The position numbers were made by a program, and so were the translations under genes. The notes under the pieces are model-generated. The model saw only the letters and a list, made by a program, of their open reading frames with translations, had not been told where the DNA came from and did not search any database. Shown one piece after another: positions 14,476-21,912 of a stretch of 29,029 bases of DNA (positions are counted from its first letter, which is position 1; each line of letters starts with the position of its first letter). Source of the stretch: a virus; the IMG/VR virus record IMGVR_UViG_3300017730_000058, positions 1 to 29,029 of that record. One strand, given 5' to 3'.

Positions 14476-14585
14476 TATATACTCCTATATATTAGTTTAA
14501 TTAAAAATTGTATTACTAGAGCTGAGAATGCTGCGGCAATATACAAGAACACCCACATCTCAAAGTTATCAAAAAAATCTTTCAT
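14475..14585 (-). CDS. 36-residue single-span membrane protein
   Basis: ATG at 14585 with AGGAG seven bases upstream, stop sharing TAATG with the next gene. The protein begins MKDFFDNFEMWVFLYIAAAF and continues as one transmembrane helix, ending in a basic tail (LIKLIYRSI). The strong ribosome site and one-base overlap argue that it is expressed. Function unknown; a small inner-membrane modulator of host processes is possible. Confidence 0.65.
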   Translation of the reverse strand: MKDFFDNFEMWVFLYIAAAFSALVIQFLIKLIYRSI

Positions 14586-14603
14586 TATTTTCTCCTAATT
14601 TTT

Positions 14604-14659
14604 GGGGCGTGAGGAAAGCGAAATCCAACATGATGTTACGAAGGAAAACCCCACACCCC
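14604..14659 (-). other. long GC-rich stem-loop upstream of the small membrane protein gene
   Basis: On the transcribed (minus) strand the arms GGGGUGUGGGG and CCUCACGCCCC pair over 11 positions, two of them G-U wobbles. On the other strand the same positions would be mismatches, so the RNA of the minus strand is the likely structured form. The loop is about 34 bases and contains a short inverted repeat (AACAT/ATGTT). There is no following U-run, so it is not a standard terminator. It may stabilise or process the mRNA. Confidence 0.55.
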
Positions 14660-14666
14660 GATTATA

Positions 14667-14984
14667 TTATCTTATATGCTTTTTTTCATCAAATGCAGGT
14701 GGTGTATCTAACCATGATTTAAATTCTTTCGGACTATCTGAAAACATACTGATTTGGTCTTTATTTCCAGGTGCGTTGATCATTTTATATTCTGCAAATC
14801 TAATGCTCTGATTATCCATGTTAGTATGAGACTTATCTATTGTTTCAATTTTCATACCATCTTTTTTTAAATCAAATATAATCGCAGATAATCTATAAGC
14901 ATTGAATAATTCAATAGCATCTTTTTGAGTAATGCCGTTGCCTAATTCCAAATGCTCTTTTATTTTTTGCTTTTTAGTTTTCAT
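14667..14984 (-). CDS. helix-turn-helix protein (HTH_39-like)
   Basis: The product is 105 residues. Residues 5-50 (IKEHLELGNGITQKDAIELF then RLSAIIFDLKKDGMKIET) match the small winged-helix domain seen in many phage proteins, with the 'G-x-(I/L)-T-x-x-x-A ... RLSA-x-I-x-DL+x-G' signature. The rest is polar. It may be a transcriptional regulator or bind replication DNA. GAGGAG precedes the ATG, and the start overlaps the previous gene. Confidence 0.75.
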   Translation of the reverse strand: MKTKKQKIKEHLELGNGITQKDAIELFNAYRLSAIIFDLKKDGMKIETIDKSHTNMDNQSIRFAEYKMINAPGNKDQISMFSDSPKEFKSWLDTPPAFDEKKHIR

Positions 14985-15126
14985 TATTTATACTCCTCAT
15001 TTTATTTACATCATCTTGTAAGTCAGATATAATCTTAGCATTTTCATCTAGTAATCTGAAAATTTCTTTCATTGACTTATCATACTCACTTATTGATTTA
15101 TCAATTTCATTAAATATTTTATTCAT
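14974..15126 (-). CDS. 50-residue coiled-coil protein
   Basis: I use the ATG at 15126, one base after the previous stop. A longer frame from TTG at 15156 would overlap that gene without a clear ribosome site. The product, MNKIFNEIDKSISEYDKSM then FRLLDENAKIISDLQDDV, is one amphipathic coiled coil. It lies in the early block and overlaps the HTH gene. Function unknown. Confidence 0.55.
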   Translation of the reverse strand: MNKIFNEIDKSISEYDKSMKEIFRLLDENAKIISDLQDDVNKMRSINNEN

Positions 15127-15127
15127 A

Positions 15128-15343
15128 TTATTTATACCCCAATTCGTTTTGTTCAAAAGCGTCCATCTTAGTAGTTATAATATCAAGTCTTTGTCTCAAC
15201 ACCTTTAATTCAGCTTGTATTTTGTTCATATTCGCTGTTTTTTCAAATTCTATATGGTTATAAAGACTTCTGATAAAACCACTTAAATACATATACTCAT
15301 CTTTAAGTTTTTGCAATTGAAATATATTGGCTGGTGCTATCAT
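15128..15343 (-). CDS. 71-residue coiled-coil protein
   Basis: ATG at 15343 follows AAGG and comes one base after the nuclease-fusion stop. The protein is a helical heptad-rich sequence (LQKLKDEYMYLSGFI, then IQAELKVLRQRLDIITTKM). It resembles accessory coiled coils scattered through phage early blocks. No domain recognised. Confidence 0.6.
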   Translation of the reverse strand: MIAPANIFQLQKLKDEYMYLSGFIRSLYNHIEFEKTANMNKIQAELKVLRQRLDIITTKMDAFEQNELGYK

Positions 15344-15344
15344 A

Positions 15345-15965
15345 TTAAAACCTTGGGTTTATAAAATCCGTCCAGTGATTAACTAATTTTTTCTGTCCGT
15401 TCTTATTATGATCACCAACTTGAATATTAGTTGTCCATCTTTTATTAATTCGTTTATTTTTCATATACATTACAATAGGACTTATTAATCCATTAGGGTG
15501 TTGAATTTCTGTAACAAAAGCCACCCAGTCTGCTCTTGAACGCTTAACATCAAAACGGATAGAATTACTGCTGTCATATTGTTGAGAGTATTTTATTTGT
15601 AATGTTATAAATCTACTTTTATTGCCATCTCGAATCTCTACTATTCTGTCAACACCAGAATCATCAAGCCTAGATTTAGCAGTTGAAAAGCCTCTTTTTA
15701 ATAAATCTGCATCTGTATACAACTCGCCTACTTCACCACTTACTAAAGAGCTTTGTATAAAGTAATCTGAAGATAATTCTTTATCCCAAAGTTTATTCCA
15801 GCCATTGCTCCAACTTCTTAATTCTTTTTGCATCTGAAGTTCTATCTGAGCCCTAACAGTTTTTGCAATATCTTTGTTTTTTGTTTTAAGGCTTTTTGCT
15901 TTTCTTTTTCCATCTACATTAACACTAAGATAATAAGTACCATTGTTTTTATATAGTGAGCTCAT
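15345..15965 (-). CDS. integrase-type arm DNA-binding domain fused to a PD-(D/E)XK nuclease-like domain
   Basis: The product is 206 residues. Residues 1-50 (SLYKNNGTYYLSVNVDGK, RKAKSLKTKNKDIAKT) look like the arm-type DNA-binding domain of tyrosine recombinases. No recombinase catalytic domain follows. Instead residues 77-130 give GEVGE (E81), a LLKRGF strand, SGVDRIVEI with D106, and TLQIKYS with Q123-x-K125, the pattern of restriction-endonuclease-like (PD-(D/E)XK) enzymes such as Holliday-junction-resolvase relatives. That suggests a sequence-directed nuclease or recombination enzyme. Activity is not proven, since the third acidic position is Gln. It has a good ribosome site and overlaps the upstream gene. 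Confidence 0.7.
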   Translation of the reverse strand: MSSLYKNNGTYYLSVNVDGKRKAKSLKTKNKDIAKTVRAQIELQMQKELRSWSNGWNKLWDKELSSDYFIQSSLVSGEVGELYTDADLLKRGFSTAKSRLDDSGVDRIVEIRDGNKSRFITLQIKYSQQYDSSNSIRFDVKRSRADWVAFVTEIQHPNGLISPIVMYMKNKRINKRWTTNIQVGDHNKNGQKKLVNHWTDFINPRF

Positions 15966-16176
15966 TTTGCACTCCCTCTTGAATTTTATTTAATGATTTT
16001 AGTTCGTGGTTTAAACAAAGTCTGCGGTAACTTAAATCATCTTTAATTTTTTCATATTCACCCCAGTTATTAAACCTACAATCAAGCCAAGCAGCCCTAC
16101 TATTATTTTTTGCAGCTTGAATTTTAGAGTCTAATTTTTTTAACTCTTTCTCAACTAATTTTATTGTTTGTTTCAT
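15949..16176 (-). CDS. 75-residue charged hypothetical protein
   Basis: The start is ATG at 16176 after GGGGG. The product is helical (KLVEKELKKLDSKIQAAKNN, then WGEYEKIKDDLSYRRLCLNH), a likely coiled coil. It lies one base after the previous stop and overlaps the nuclease fusion. Function unknown. Confidence 0.6.
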   Translation of the reverse strand: MKQTIKLVEKELKKLDSKIQAAKNNSRAAWLDCRFNNWGEYEKIKDDLSYRRLCLNHELKSLNKIQEGVQNELTI

Positions 16177-16177
16177 C

Positions 16178-16387
16178 TTACTTACCCCCTAAGTGTACAC
16201 CAATAATGTATTTGGCTTTGTTTATCCACTGATTTCTAAGAACAGGGTCTGATGTTTCTTGAGCATCTGATAGAATACTTAATGCGAACATACTTCTATC
16301 TTCTGGTGACCGACTAAGTATTGATACATCTAGCTCTTTTTGTGTTATTCCAAAACACCTAATTTCATTATTTTGTTCTTTATTCAC
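16178..16387 (-). CDS. 69-residue hypothetical protein (GTG start), first gene behind P2
   Basis: AAGGAG lies six bases before a GTG at 16387, which I prefer over an ATG at 16417 that falls inside the likely transcription-start motif GATGATTAA. The product begins MNKEQNNEIRCFGITQKELD and continues SPEDRSMFALSILSDAQ. The middle is helical and there is a well-ordered C-terminus (INKAKYIIGVHLGGK). It would be the first product made from promoter P2, so an early-expressed regulator or host-takeover protein is a reasonable guess. No family recognised. Confidence 0.6.
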   Translation of the reverse strand: MNKEQNNEIRCFGITQKELDVSILSRSPEDRSMFALSILSDAQETSDPVLRNQWINKAKYIIGVHLGGK

Positions 16388-16425
16388 TTTTAACTCCTTG
16401 TTGTTTTGTTTAATCATCTGGTATT

Positions 16426-16454
16426 ATATTAAACACTATATTTGAAAAAGTAAA
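16426..16454 (-). promoter_or_regulatory. sigma70-type promoter P2 for the early/replication block
   Basis: On the minus strand: -35 TTTACT (16454-16449), 17-base spacer, -10 TAATAT (16431-16426), followed by AATACCAGATGATTAA. Expected start near 16419, giving a leader of about 30 bases to the GTG at 16387. The layout and the bases after the -10 nearly repeat promoter P1. Confidence 0.7.
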
Positions 16455-16474
16455 GTGTTTTTTTAGACTTTTTT
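16450..16474 (-). repeat. 25-base upstream element shared with promoter P1 (copy 2)
   Basis: On the minus strand, AAAAAAGTCTAAAAAAA then CACTTTAC, 23 of 25 positions identical to 10109-10133. It lies directly after the stop of the Pyr_excise-like gene. Unlike the P1 copy it has no dyad symmetry. Confidence 0.7.
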
Positions 16475-16479
16475 TAGTG

Positions 16480-16980
16480 TTAACTAAGTCTATTGTAAAT
16501 AAAAAGGTCTGGTCGAGGTCTATCTGTCCAGGCGGAGTTAGGTTTTATTTTCTCTGTTATATAATATAATAAGTATGATTCTACAACGCTTTGTGATTTA
16601 TATGCATCTGGCATACATTTAGGTCTTTGAGTTAATAAGTCTTGCGAATCATTAAATATAGATAACTCGTGTTTGTTATTATCGCACCACCTAATAACTT
16701 GCTCTGTTTTATGAGTCCTGTCACGCCACTCTGTATATATTTTACAAAGTTCTAGTGAGTGTTGTATAAGCCAGTTAAAGTTAGCTGAAGATGTTCTTGT
16801 CCATATTGTCATAGGGTGATTTACATACGCTTTTTTATAGGGTATATCTTTTGTATAACCTAGCTCGTGATATGCGGTACAAAGCATTTGGGCTGACTCT
16901 AAAATCATCTTGACTACATGTTTATCATGCATCATTTGTGCAGCAACTTTTGGTTTATTATCTAAGAAAAAAATATTCAT
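16480..16980 (-). CDS. Pyr_excise-like phage protein
   Basis: The product is 166 residues, MNIFFLDNKPKVAAQMMHDK then VVKMILESAQMLCTAYHELG. The start 'MN-x-F-x-x-D-x-x-P ... D-K-H-x-x-K-M-x-x-E-x-x-Q-M-L' resembles the family annotated as pyrimidine-dimer DNA glycosylase (Pyr_excise). Later NHPMTIWTRTSSANFNWLI and the C-terminal KPNSAWTDRPRPDLF recall the rest of that phage family. Enzymatic activity is not proven by the motifs I can see. It is transcribed from its own promoter P3 with ribosome site AAGGAG and begins the early block. Confidence 0.6.
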   Translation of the reverse strand: MNIFFLDNKPKVAAQMMHDKHVVKMILESAQMLCTAYHELGYTKDIPYKKAYVNHPMTIWTRTSSANFNWLIQHSLELCKIYTEWRDRTHKTEQVIRWCDNNKHELSIFNDSQDLLTQRPKCMPDAYKSQSVVESYLLYYITEKIKPNSAWTDRPRPDLFIYNRLS

Positions 16981-17014
16981 AAAAACTCCTTGTTTGTAGA
17001 TTAATCATCTATCT

Positions 17015-17043
17015 ATTATAAAAATAATTTTTTAAATAATCTA
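17015..17043 (-). promoter_or_regulatory. promoter P3 for the Pyr_excise-like gene
   Basis: On the minus strand: perfect -10 TATAAT (17020-17015), weak -35 TAGATT (17043-17038), 17-base spacer. The start would be near 17008, inside TAGATGATTAATCTA-like symmetry (17001-17013). It follows the terminator directly, so it restarts transcription after the tail operon. Confidence 0.55.
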
Positions 17044-17114
17044 TAAAAAAATAAGGGGCGGAAGCGATGATTAACAAGAAGTCAGCTACGGGAATGTAGC
17101 AATAAACCGCCCCT
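17043..17114 (-). terminator. rho-independent terminator of the tail operon
   Basis: On the minus strand, AGGGGCGG (17114-17107) pairs with CCGCCCCT (17061-17054), an 8-bp GC-rich stem. Inside is a second hairpin GCTAC-6-GTAGC (17100-17085). The outer stem is followed by TATTTTTTT. It lies 37 bases after the last tail gene stop. The branched loop is unusual for a terminator. Confidence 0.75.
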
Positions 17115-17151
17115 AAAGACTTACTAACTTAATAAATTAAGAAGTCATAAA

Positions 17152-17907
17152 CTAGCTTAATTGTTCTATAAGTTTAATTGATACTGAATATCTTTCAAAA
17201 GCCACTTCGGTAAACGTTAGTGGGCCATTTAATTTTACATAATTAAAATTTGTATCATCGTAATATACAAACTTTTTAAAATCAGTTACGTTTTGTTCCA
17301 TACTTGCCAAATTATCTCTAAATGTTTTTGAGATATTTTTAAAATTTAATGTCCATGTACTTCTTGGATTGTGTTTTTTATATGAATATTCAATTCCACC
17401 TAATGAAACATTTGTAATAGTTCCAAATTGTTCTGATGTATTTATACCTATATCTGGTTCAACTTCAAATTCTAATGGTACCCCCATTATAACTTCTGCA
17501 AGGCCAGAAAAGACACCATCTTCACTCCTTATAAACCAATACTGACTAGTATGTTCAGTACCTTGTATTACATCCCACCCTAAAGGAGTATCGCTATCAA
17601 ACTGCCAAAGACCTCCATCTGTACTTGTATTTGTTGAAGAAGAGCCTCGATACCACCATAAATCATTGCTGTCTGCCTGAGTATTATACTTTAATATACG
17701 CGATATTGTTTTTGCAGAGCCAAGATTAATTCTAATCATATCTTCATCACCAAAACCGCTAACTGCTTCCGCAATAGATTGGTCATTTATTTTGTGTTCG
17801 TTTGTTACCGCACTAGATGACGGTGTAAATGTTGGGAAAGAAAAAGTCCCCGCTGTAATAATTGCATTTGATATTCCTGCAGAATCATAATAAAATTGTT
17901 TTGCCAT
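17152..17907 (-). CDS. distal tail protein-like structural protein
   Basis: The product is 251 residues, beta-rich, with many Ser, Thr and Asn: MAKQFYYDSAGISNAIIT, then MIRINLGSAKTISRIL, STWTLNFKNISKTFRDNL and a closing FTEVAFERYSVSIKLIEQL. The fold of the ends (early beta strand pairs, late 'YSVSIKL(I)EQL') resembles siphophage tail proteins next to the hub. It follows the hub gene by one base and precedes the terminator, closing the tail operon. The exact component (distal tail, tip or fibre base) is uncertain. The ribosome site is GGGAAG. Confidence 0.65.
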   Translation of the reverse strand: MAKQFYYDSAGISNAIITAGTFSFPTFTPSSSAVTNEHKINDQSIAEAVSGFGDEDMIRINLGSAKTISRILKYNTQADSNDLWWYRGSSSTNTSTDGGLWQFDSDTPLGWDVIQGTEHTSQYWFIRSEDGVFSGLAEVIMGVPLEFEVEPDIGINTSEQFGTITNVSLGGIEYSYKKHNPRSTWTLNFKNISKTFRDNLASMEQNVTDFKKFVYYDDTNFNYVKLNGPLTFTEVAFERYSVSIKLIEQLS

Positions 17908-17908
17908 A

Positions 17909-19987
17909 CTAAACTTCCCTTAATGTTAATTTTAAATTATCTAATGACCTTGCAATATCGGTTACAATCCAAAATTCTTTGTCACCATAACTATATGCAA
18001 ATGCTTTAATTTCTGAATCTAATATTAAAGTAATTATATCTCCGACATCTATATTAAAAAACTTAGGATTGACTACAGTAAATTTTATTATTATTTTTGG
18101 CTCACCTATTATTTTATCATAGTAAGTATAAAAGTCATTATTTCTAGTTCCTGGAGATGTACTTGGAGCAGAAACATTTGCATCAAGTTTCACTCTTTTT
18201 ACGTTCTCATTATTGCTTGTAATTCTTAATTTTGTTCTTGCGCTACTATTTACAGCGGTTACGGATGAATCATATCTATCTTCGGCTGGATGTTTTTCAT
18301 ATTCAATTTCCATTTTAGTAACCGCAGAATTTAAAGAGGTTAAGGATATTTCTACATCTTGAATATCTTCAAATTGCAACGTGTGGTTTTCATTAACACT
18401 ATTAGGAATATAAATATATTGACCATCGCCTTGACTATTAAATCGGAATATAAATCCGCCTTCATATTGTAATTTTTCAAGAACCTCTATTAATGGCGTT
18501 GGCTCTAAAATCCAACATCTAATTTTCCAATCCCTAGTTCCATCTAAGTTAGTACCGCTTGACCAATTTATTGGCGTATTTGAGCCTATATAGCTCGTGT
18601 GTCTATGTAAAATATCTCTATGAGCTTCATGAATTTCTGTTATAGGCGATTCATTAATTGTTGATACCTCTCCATCTGCCCCTGAATATAAAAAATCATA
18701 TGTTTTATTATCAAGCCTTCTTGTAGCATCGTCAGGGTAACTATAGGTTGTATTAACAACTGGTTCCTCTACCCTAAATTGTTTAGAAGGATTCATCACC
18801 CCACTAAATGTTATTTGAAATTTTAAATATTCAGGCATTTTTTTGCCATTACTGTTATACTTACTTAATATATTTATACTGAATATGTGTGTTTCGTTTG
18901 TACTATATGTTTCGACACCTATTCTATTTGAACTACCCGATTCATCATTAAAAAATAACTGACAAGTGCACCCACTTGCTCCCCCTATTGTTCCTAAAAA
19001 TTGAGTTTGCACTGTTAATGTTAGTGAAGTTGCTTCGCCATCAAAATTAGGGCAATTAATATATAAATATTTATTTGCATCCCCTGAACTTTGTGCTGGA
19101 GCTGGTAAATAAGCAAACCCAGAGTCTTGAAATAAATTTGCAGTATCTAGCCAACCTGAGTCTGAACCTGGTGATTCTGAAGATGCTCTAACTGAAGTAA
19201 GATAAAACTTTGTACTTCTAGTAGAGCCAATAGGAAAGCCTAAGGCTTTTTGACTTAAAACCGCTCCAGAAGTTGAAGATGAATCATCTATTTTAGAATA
19301 TTGCTGTAAGTATTTATCCCAGTATAGCGCACCTTTTGTCCCGTTACTACCTTGCCCTGTTAAATAAAATTGCTGTCTATTTATTTCTGTACAATATTTT
19401 ATTGGATGAGTTTTCATTGCTGGATAATCATCTTCATCTGTTCCAGCGTCAGTATAATCACCATAGACTATCGGTCTGTAAATATTATTAGTAGTTTTAT
19501 AACTTGCGCTAGGTACAACTAAGTCATCCCAAACTCTTTTTGCGGTTATATCTAATGTAACTTGACCAATTGTATGAGATATGTTAATTAATTTGCCTTG
19601 ATATATTTGAAGGCATGAATCGGTAGTATCAATATCATCAGGCTGAATCCATATTTTTACTTGTCTATTAATATACTCAACAGAGCTATAATCAGAACCA
19701 CCATAAATTCTTTCAGAAAATAATTTGCCACTATCATCTATAAAGTTTGCTACATTGAAGGATACATTGCTTGTATTTGCAGTTGAATTTTCTAAGTCAA
19801 TTGATTCACGTATAGATGCTTTGTTTATTATAGCGCCTTTATAGAATTTATCATCAACTGTAGTGTCTGAATATGCTAATCCAAAAAAATCGCCAACACT
19901 CTCATCATCGTAAAATAATTGAACCAACCAATTTAATTTTATTGATTTTTTATCAAAAATTGTTGCGTCATCAAAAGTTAAAGCCAT
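17909..19987 (-). CDS. tail hub/tip protein (baseplate-like)
   Basis: The product is 692 residues. The N-terminus, KLNWLVQLFYDDES then YKGAIINKASIRESI, and VKIWIQPDDI match phage tail proteins that connect the tube end to the tip. The middle region has low-complexity insertions. The C-terminus, LIEVLEKLQYEGGFIFRF followed by IEYEKHPAEDR and FNIDVGDIITLILDSE, is typical of the hub beta domains of gp27/gp44-like proteins. It sits downstream of the tape measure, where hub genes lie. No cell-wall hydrolase motif seen. Confidence 0.75.
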   Translation of the reverse strand: MALTFDDATIFDKKSIKLNWLVQLFYDDESVGDFFGLAYSDTTVDDKFYKGAIINKASIRESIDLENSTANTSNVSFNVANFIDDSGKLFSERIYGGSDYSSVEYINRQVKIWIQPDDIDTTDSCLQIYQGKLINISHTIGQVTLDITAKRVWDDLVVPSASYKTTNNIYRPIVYGDYTDAGTDEDDYPAMKTHPIKYCTEINRQQFYLTGQGSNGTKGALYWDKYLQQYSKIDDSSSTSGAVLSQKALGFPIGSTRSTKFYLTSVRASSESPGSDSGWLDTANLFQDSGFAYLPAPAQSSGDANKYLYINCPNFDGEATSLTLTVQTQFLGTIGGASGCTCQLFFNDESGSSNRIGVETYSTNETHIFSINILSKYNSNGKKMPEYLKFQITFSGVMNPSKQFRVEEPVVNTTYSYPDDATRRLDNKTYDFLYSGADGEVSTINESPITEIHEAHRDILHRHTSYIGSNTPINWSSGTNLDGTRDWKIRCWILEPTPLIEVLEKLQYEGGFIFRFNSQGDGQYIYIPNSVNENHTLQFEDIQDVEISLTSLNSAVTKMEIEYEKHPAEDRYDSSVTAVNSSARTKLRITSNNENVKRVKLDANVSAPSTSPGTRNNDFYTYYDKIIGEPKIIIKFTVVNPKFFNIDVGDIITLILDSEIKAFAYSYGDKEFWIVTDIARSLDNLKLTLREV

Positions 19988-21912
19988 TAGAAAATAGAGT
20001 GTATTGAGCGTGTAGAAGTAAGCCTAGCTGTATTATTTCCTACTGCTTTATTTATTGCGGGGATTATCGTATCTAATATATGTTCATCTATAAGTGGAGC
20101 AGTTATATTTATAGTAACATTTCCCATGCCCCCAGCTAAATTATCTTGCTGAGCTTGATTTAAAATTAGCTCCCCTGGAGTTAACATTGCTGGTACAGTG
20201 TCTTGATTCCCAGAGCCTGGTACAATGCCACCTTGAGCAAATTGAGGTACCACCGAATCAAATACAGATGTAACTGCTATTGCCCCTACAGAAGCAGTAA
20301 GTGCACCTACTAGCCCCTTTGATTTAACTTCTTTTAATATCATTGCTGCAACACTTTCAGCTAAATATGCTTTAATTGCACTTCTTGCTCCAGATAAAGT
20401 AGTAACAATTCTTGCTTCTTCGTTACTTTTTAAATCTTTTACTATATTATTCTGATTACTTAAAATATCTCTAACGGTTTTTACAGGAATTATTTTTTTA
20501 TTTTCTCCCTCTACAAAAGCCTCTGTTTCTTCTTCTTTTTCTCTAGTTAATAAAGCAAATAAACCCGTATACATTCCTTTTATACTAGCTAAACTAGACT
20601 CTGTAATTACCTTTGCTTCTTCATTAGCCTTAGTTATTTCTTCAGACATATCCGTAGCGAATCTACCTAATACTGCAATTTGAATTTCTTGCCCTATCTC
20701 TAATGCTACCGACCTTACATTTGCTTTGATCATATTCATTCCATGTTCAAAAGTAAGTCGCATAATTTTCATTATTGTGTCACTATCTTCTTGTATTCTT
20801 TTTCCAACAGTGTCCCAACCAACATCACCTATCTTTTCAAATAATTTATTTACTGCTTTTATTTTCGGTCCAATTACTTCAATAATAGCATCGCCAACTA
20901 AAATCATTGCACTTTGAGCATTATTTATTAGACTTGCCATTTGATTATTAAAGCCTTCACGCATCTTTTTAAATGCTACTTCAGTTTCACTTATGGCATT
21001 TCCAAACTCATCTACATTATTTGCTGCATCTGCAAATTCGCTAACTTTATCCCGTAAAGCATCCATATTATTAGCCATAGTTAAAATACCTAACTGAGCC
21101 CTAATATTTGGAACAAACCTTGTTAATGCGTCTGAGTCCATACCTTCAAACTGAGCCATAGTTTCAACTAAATCTACAGAACCATCTGCAAATCTTTTTA
21201 CTTCAATGCCTGCTTCTTCCATTGCTTTTTTTGCAGCTTTACCTGGAGCTGTTAATCCAGTTATTGTGCCTTTAAGAGCTGTAGTTGCTTCCGCTGTATT
21301 AATACCAGCTGCAGTAAGTACAGCCATAGATGCTCCAACTCCATCTATGTCTAGCTTCATAGCTTTAGCAAAAGGTAATACTTGACCCAAACTTTGCGCT
21401 AATTGATTTATTGTTGTCTTACCTTGTTGAACTGTAACAAATAAAGAATCACTAATTTTTTGAGAATCTTCTGCTTCAAGCCCATAAGCATTAATTGCTG
21501 ATGTTAAAAGGTCTGCAGCTTCTGCTGCTGAAGTTACACCTCCTACGGCTAATTGCATTGATGTGTTTAATACTTTAGCAGAATCCGAAACTCCTCCAAA
21601 TCCTGCAGAAACAATATCATACTTTGCTTTTGATAAAGAGCTTAAAGCAAGACCAGATGCTCCAGCTGCATTGCGCAACTCACTGCTCATCTTTTTTAAA
21701 TTAAAGGTACTTGCATCCATCAGAGTTGAAATCTCTAATAGATTTTTTTGAAAGTCTCCTGCTAATTTTACAGAAAATGCTGCAAAAGCCCCTGCTGTAA
21801 TTCCTGCAGCTTTTCCTAATTTAGTTACCGAAGATGAAACCTTATTTAATACCGCCCTTGTTGCTTTTGCGCCTTTAGCCGTAACTTTTAATACTATTTG
21901 TTTAACTGCCAT
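19987..21912 (-). CDS. tail tape measure protein
   Basis: The product is 641 residues. The N-terminal half matches the TP901-type tape measure domain: LLEISTLMDAS, then VSAGFGGVSDSAKV, SAINAYGLEAEDSQ, GKTTINQLAQSLGQ and GVGASMAVLTAAGI. After a long charged helix there is a hydrophobic patch (SVAAMILKEV, LVGALTASVGA) and the Gly-rich end GGIVPGSGNQDTVPAMLTPG common to these proteins. It sets tail length. At the usual roughly 1.5 angstrom per residue this would mean a tail near 100 nm. It is translated after the chaperone frameshift gene, as expected. Confidence 0.9.
   Translation of the reverse strand: MAVKQIVLKVTAKGAKATRAVLNKVSSSVTKLGKAAGITAGAFAAFSVKLAGDFQKNLLEISTLMDASTFNLKKMSSELRNAAGASGLALSSLSKAKYDIVSAGFGGVSDSAKVLNTSMQLAVGGVTSAAEAADLLTSAINAYGLEAEDSQKISDSLFVTVQQGKTTINQLAQSLGQVLPFAKAMKLDIDGVGASMAVLTAAGINTAEATTALKGTITGLTAPGKAAKKAMEEAGIEVKRFADGSVDLVETMAQFEGMDSDALTRFVPNIRAQLGILTMANNMDALRDKVSEFADAANNVDEFGNAISETEVAFKKMREGFNNQMASLINNAQSAMILVGDAIIEVIGPKIKAVNKLFEKIGDVGWDTVGKRIQEDSDTIMKIMRLTFEHGMNMIKANVRSVALEIGQEIQIAVLGRFATDMSEEITKANEEAKVITESSLASIKGMYTGLFALLTREKEEETEAFVEGENKKIIPVKTVRDILSNQNNIVKDLKSNEEARIVTTLSGARSAIKAYLAESVAAMILKEVKSKGLVGALTASVGAIAVTSVFDSVVPQFAQGGIVPGSGNQDTVPAMLTPGELILNQAQQDNLAGGMGNVTINITAPLIDEHILDTIIPAINKAVGNNTARLTSTRSIHSIF

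Noticed and set aside
14528-14811. Two plus-strand frames near 14.5-14.8 kb
   Set aside because: They oppose the HTH gene and small membrane gene, cross the stem-loop, and no other plus-strand gene exists in the window.
15345-15965. Phage integrase (from the arm-domain-like start)
   Set aside because: No tyrosine recombinase core (R...H-x-x-R...Y) follows. The remaining residues fit a nuclease-like fold instead, so lysogeny cannot be inferred.
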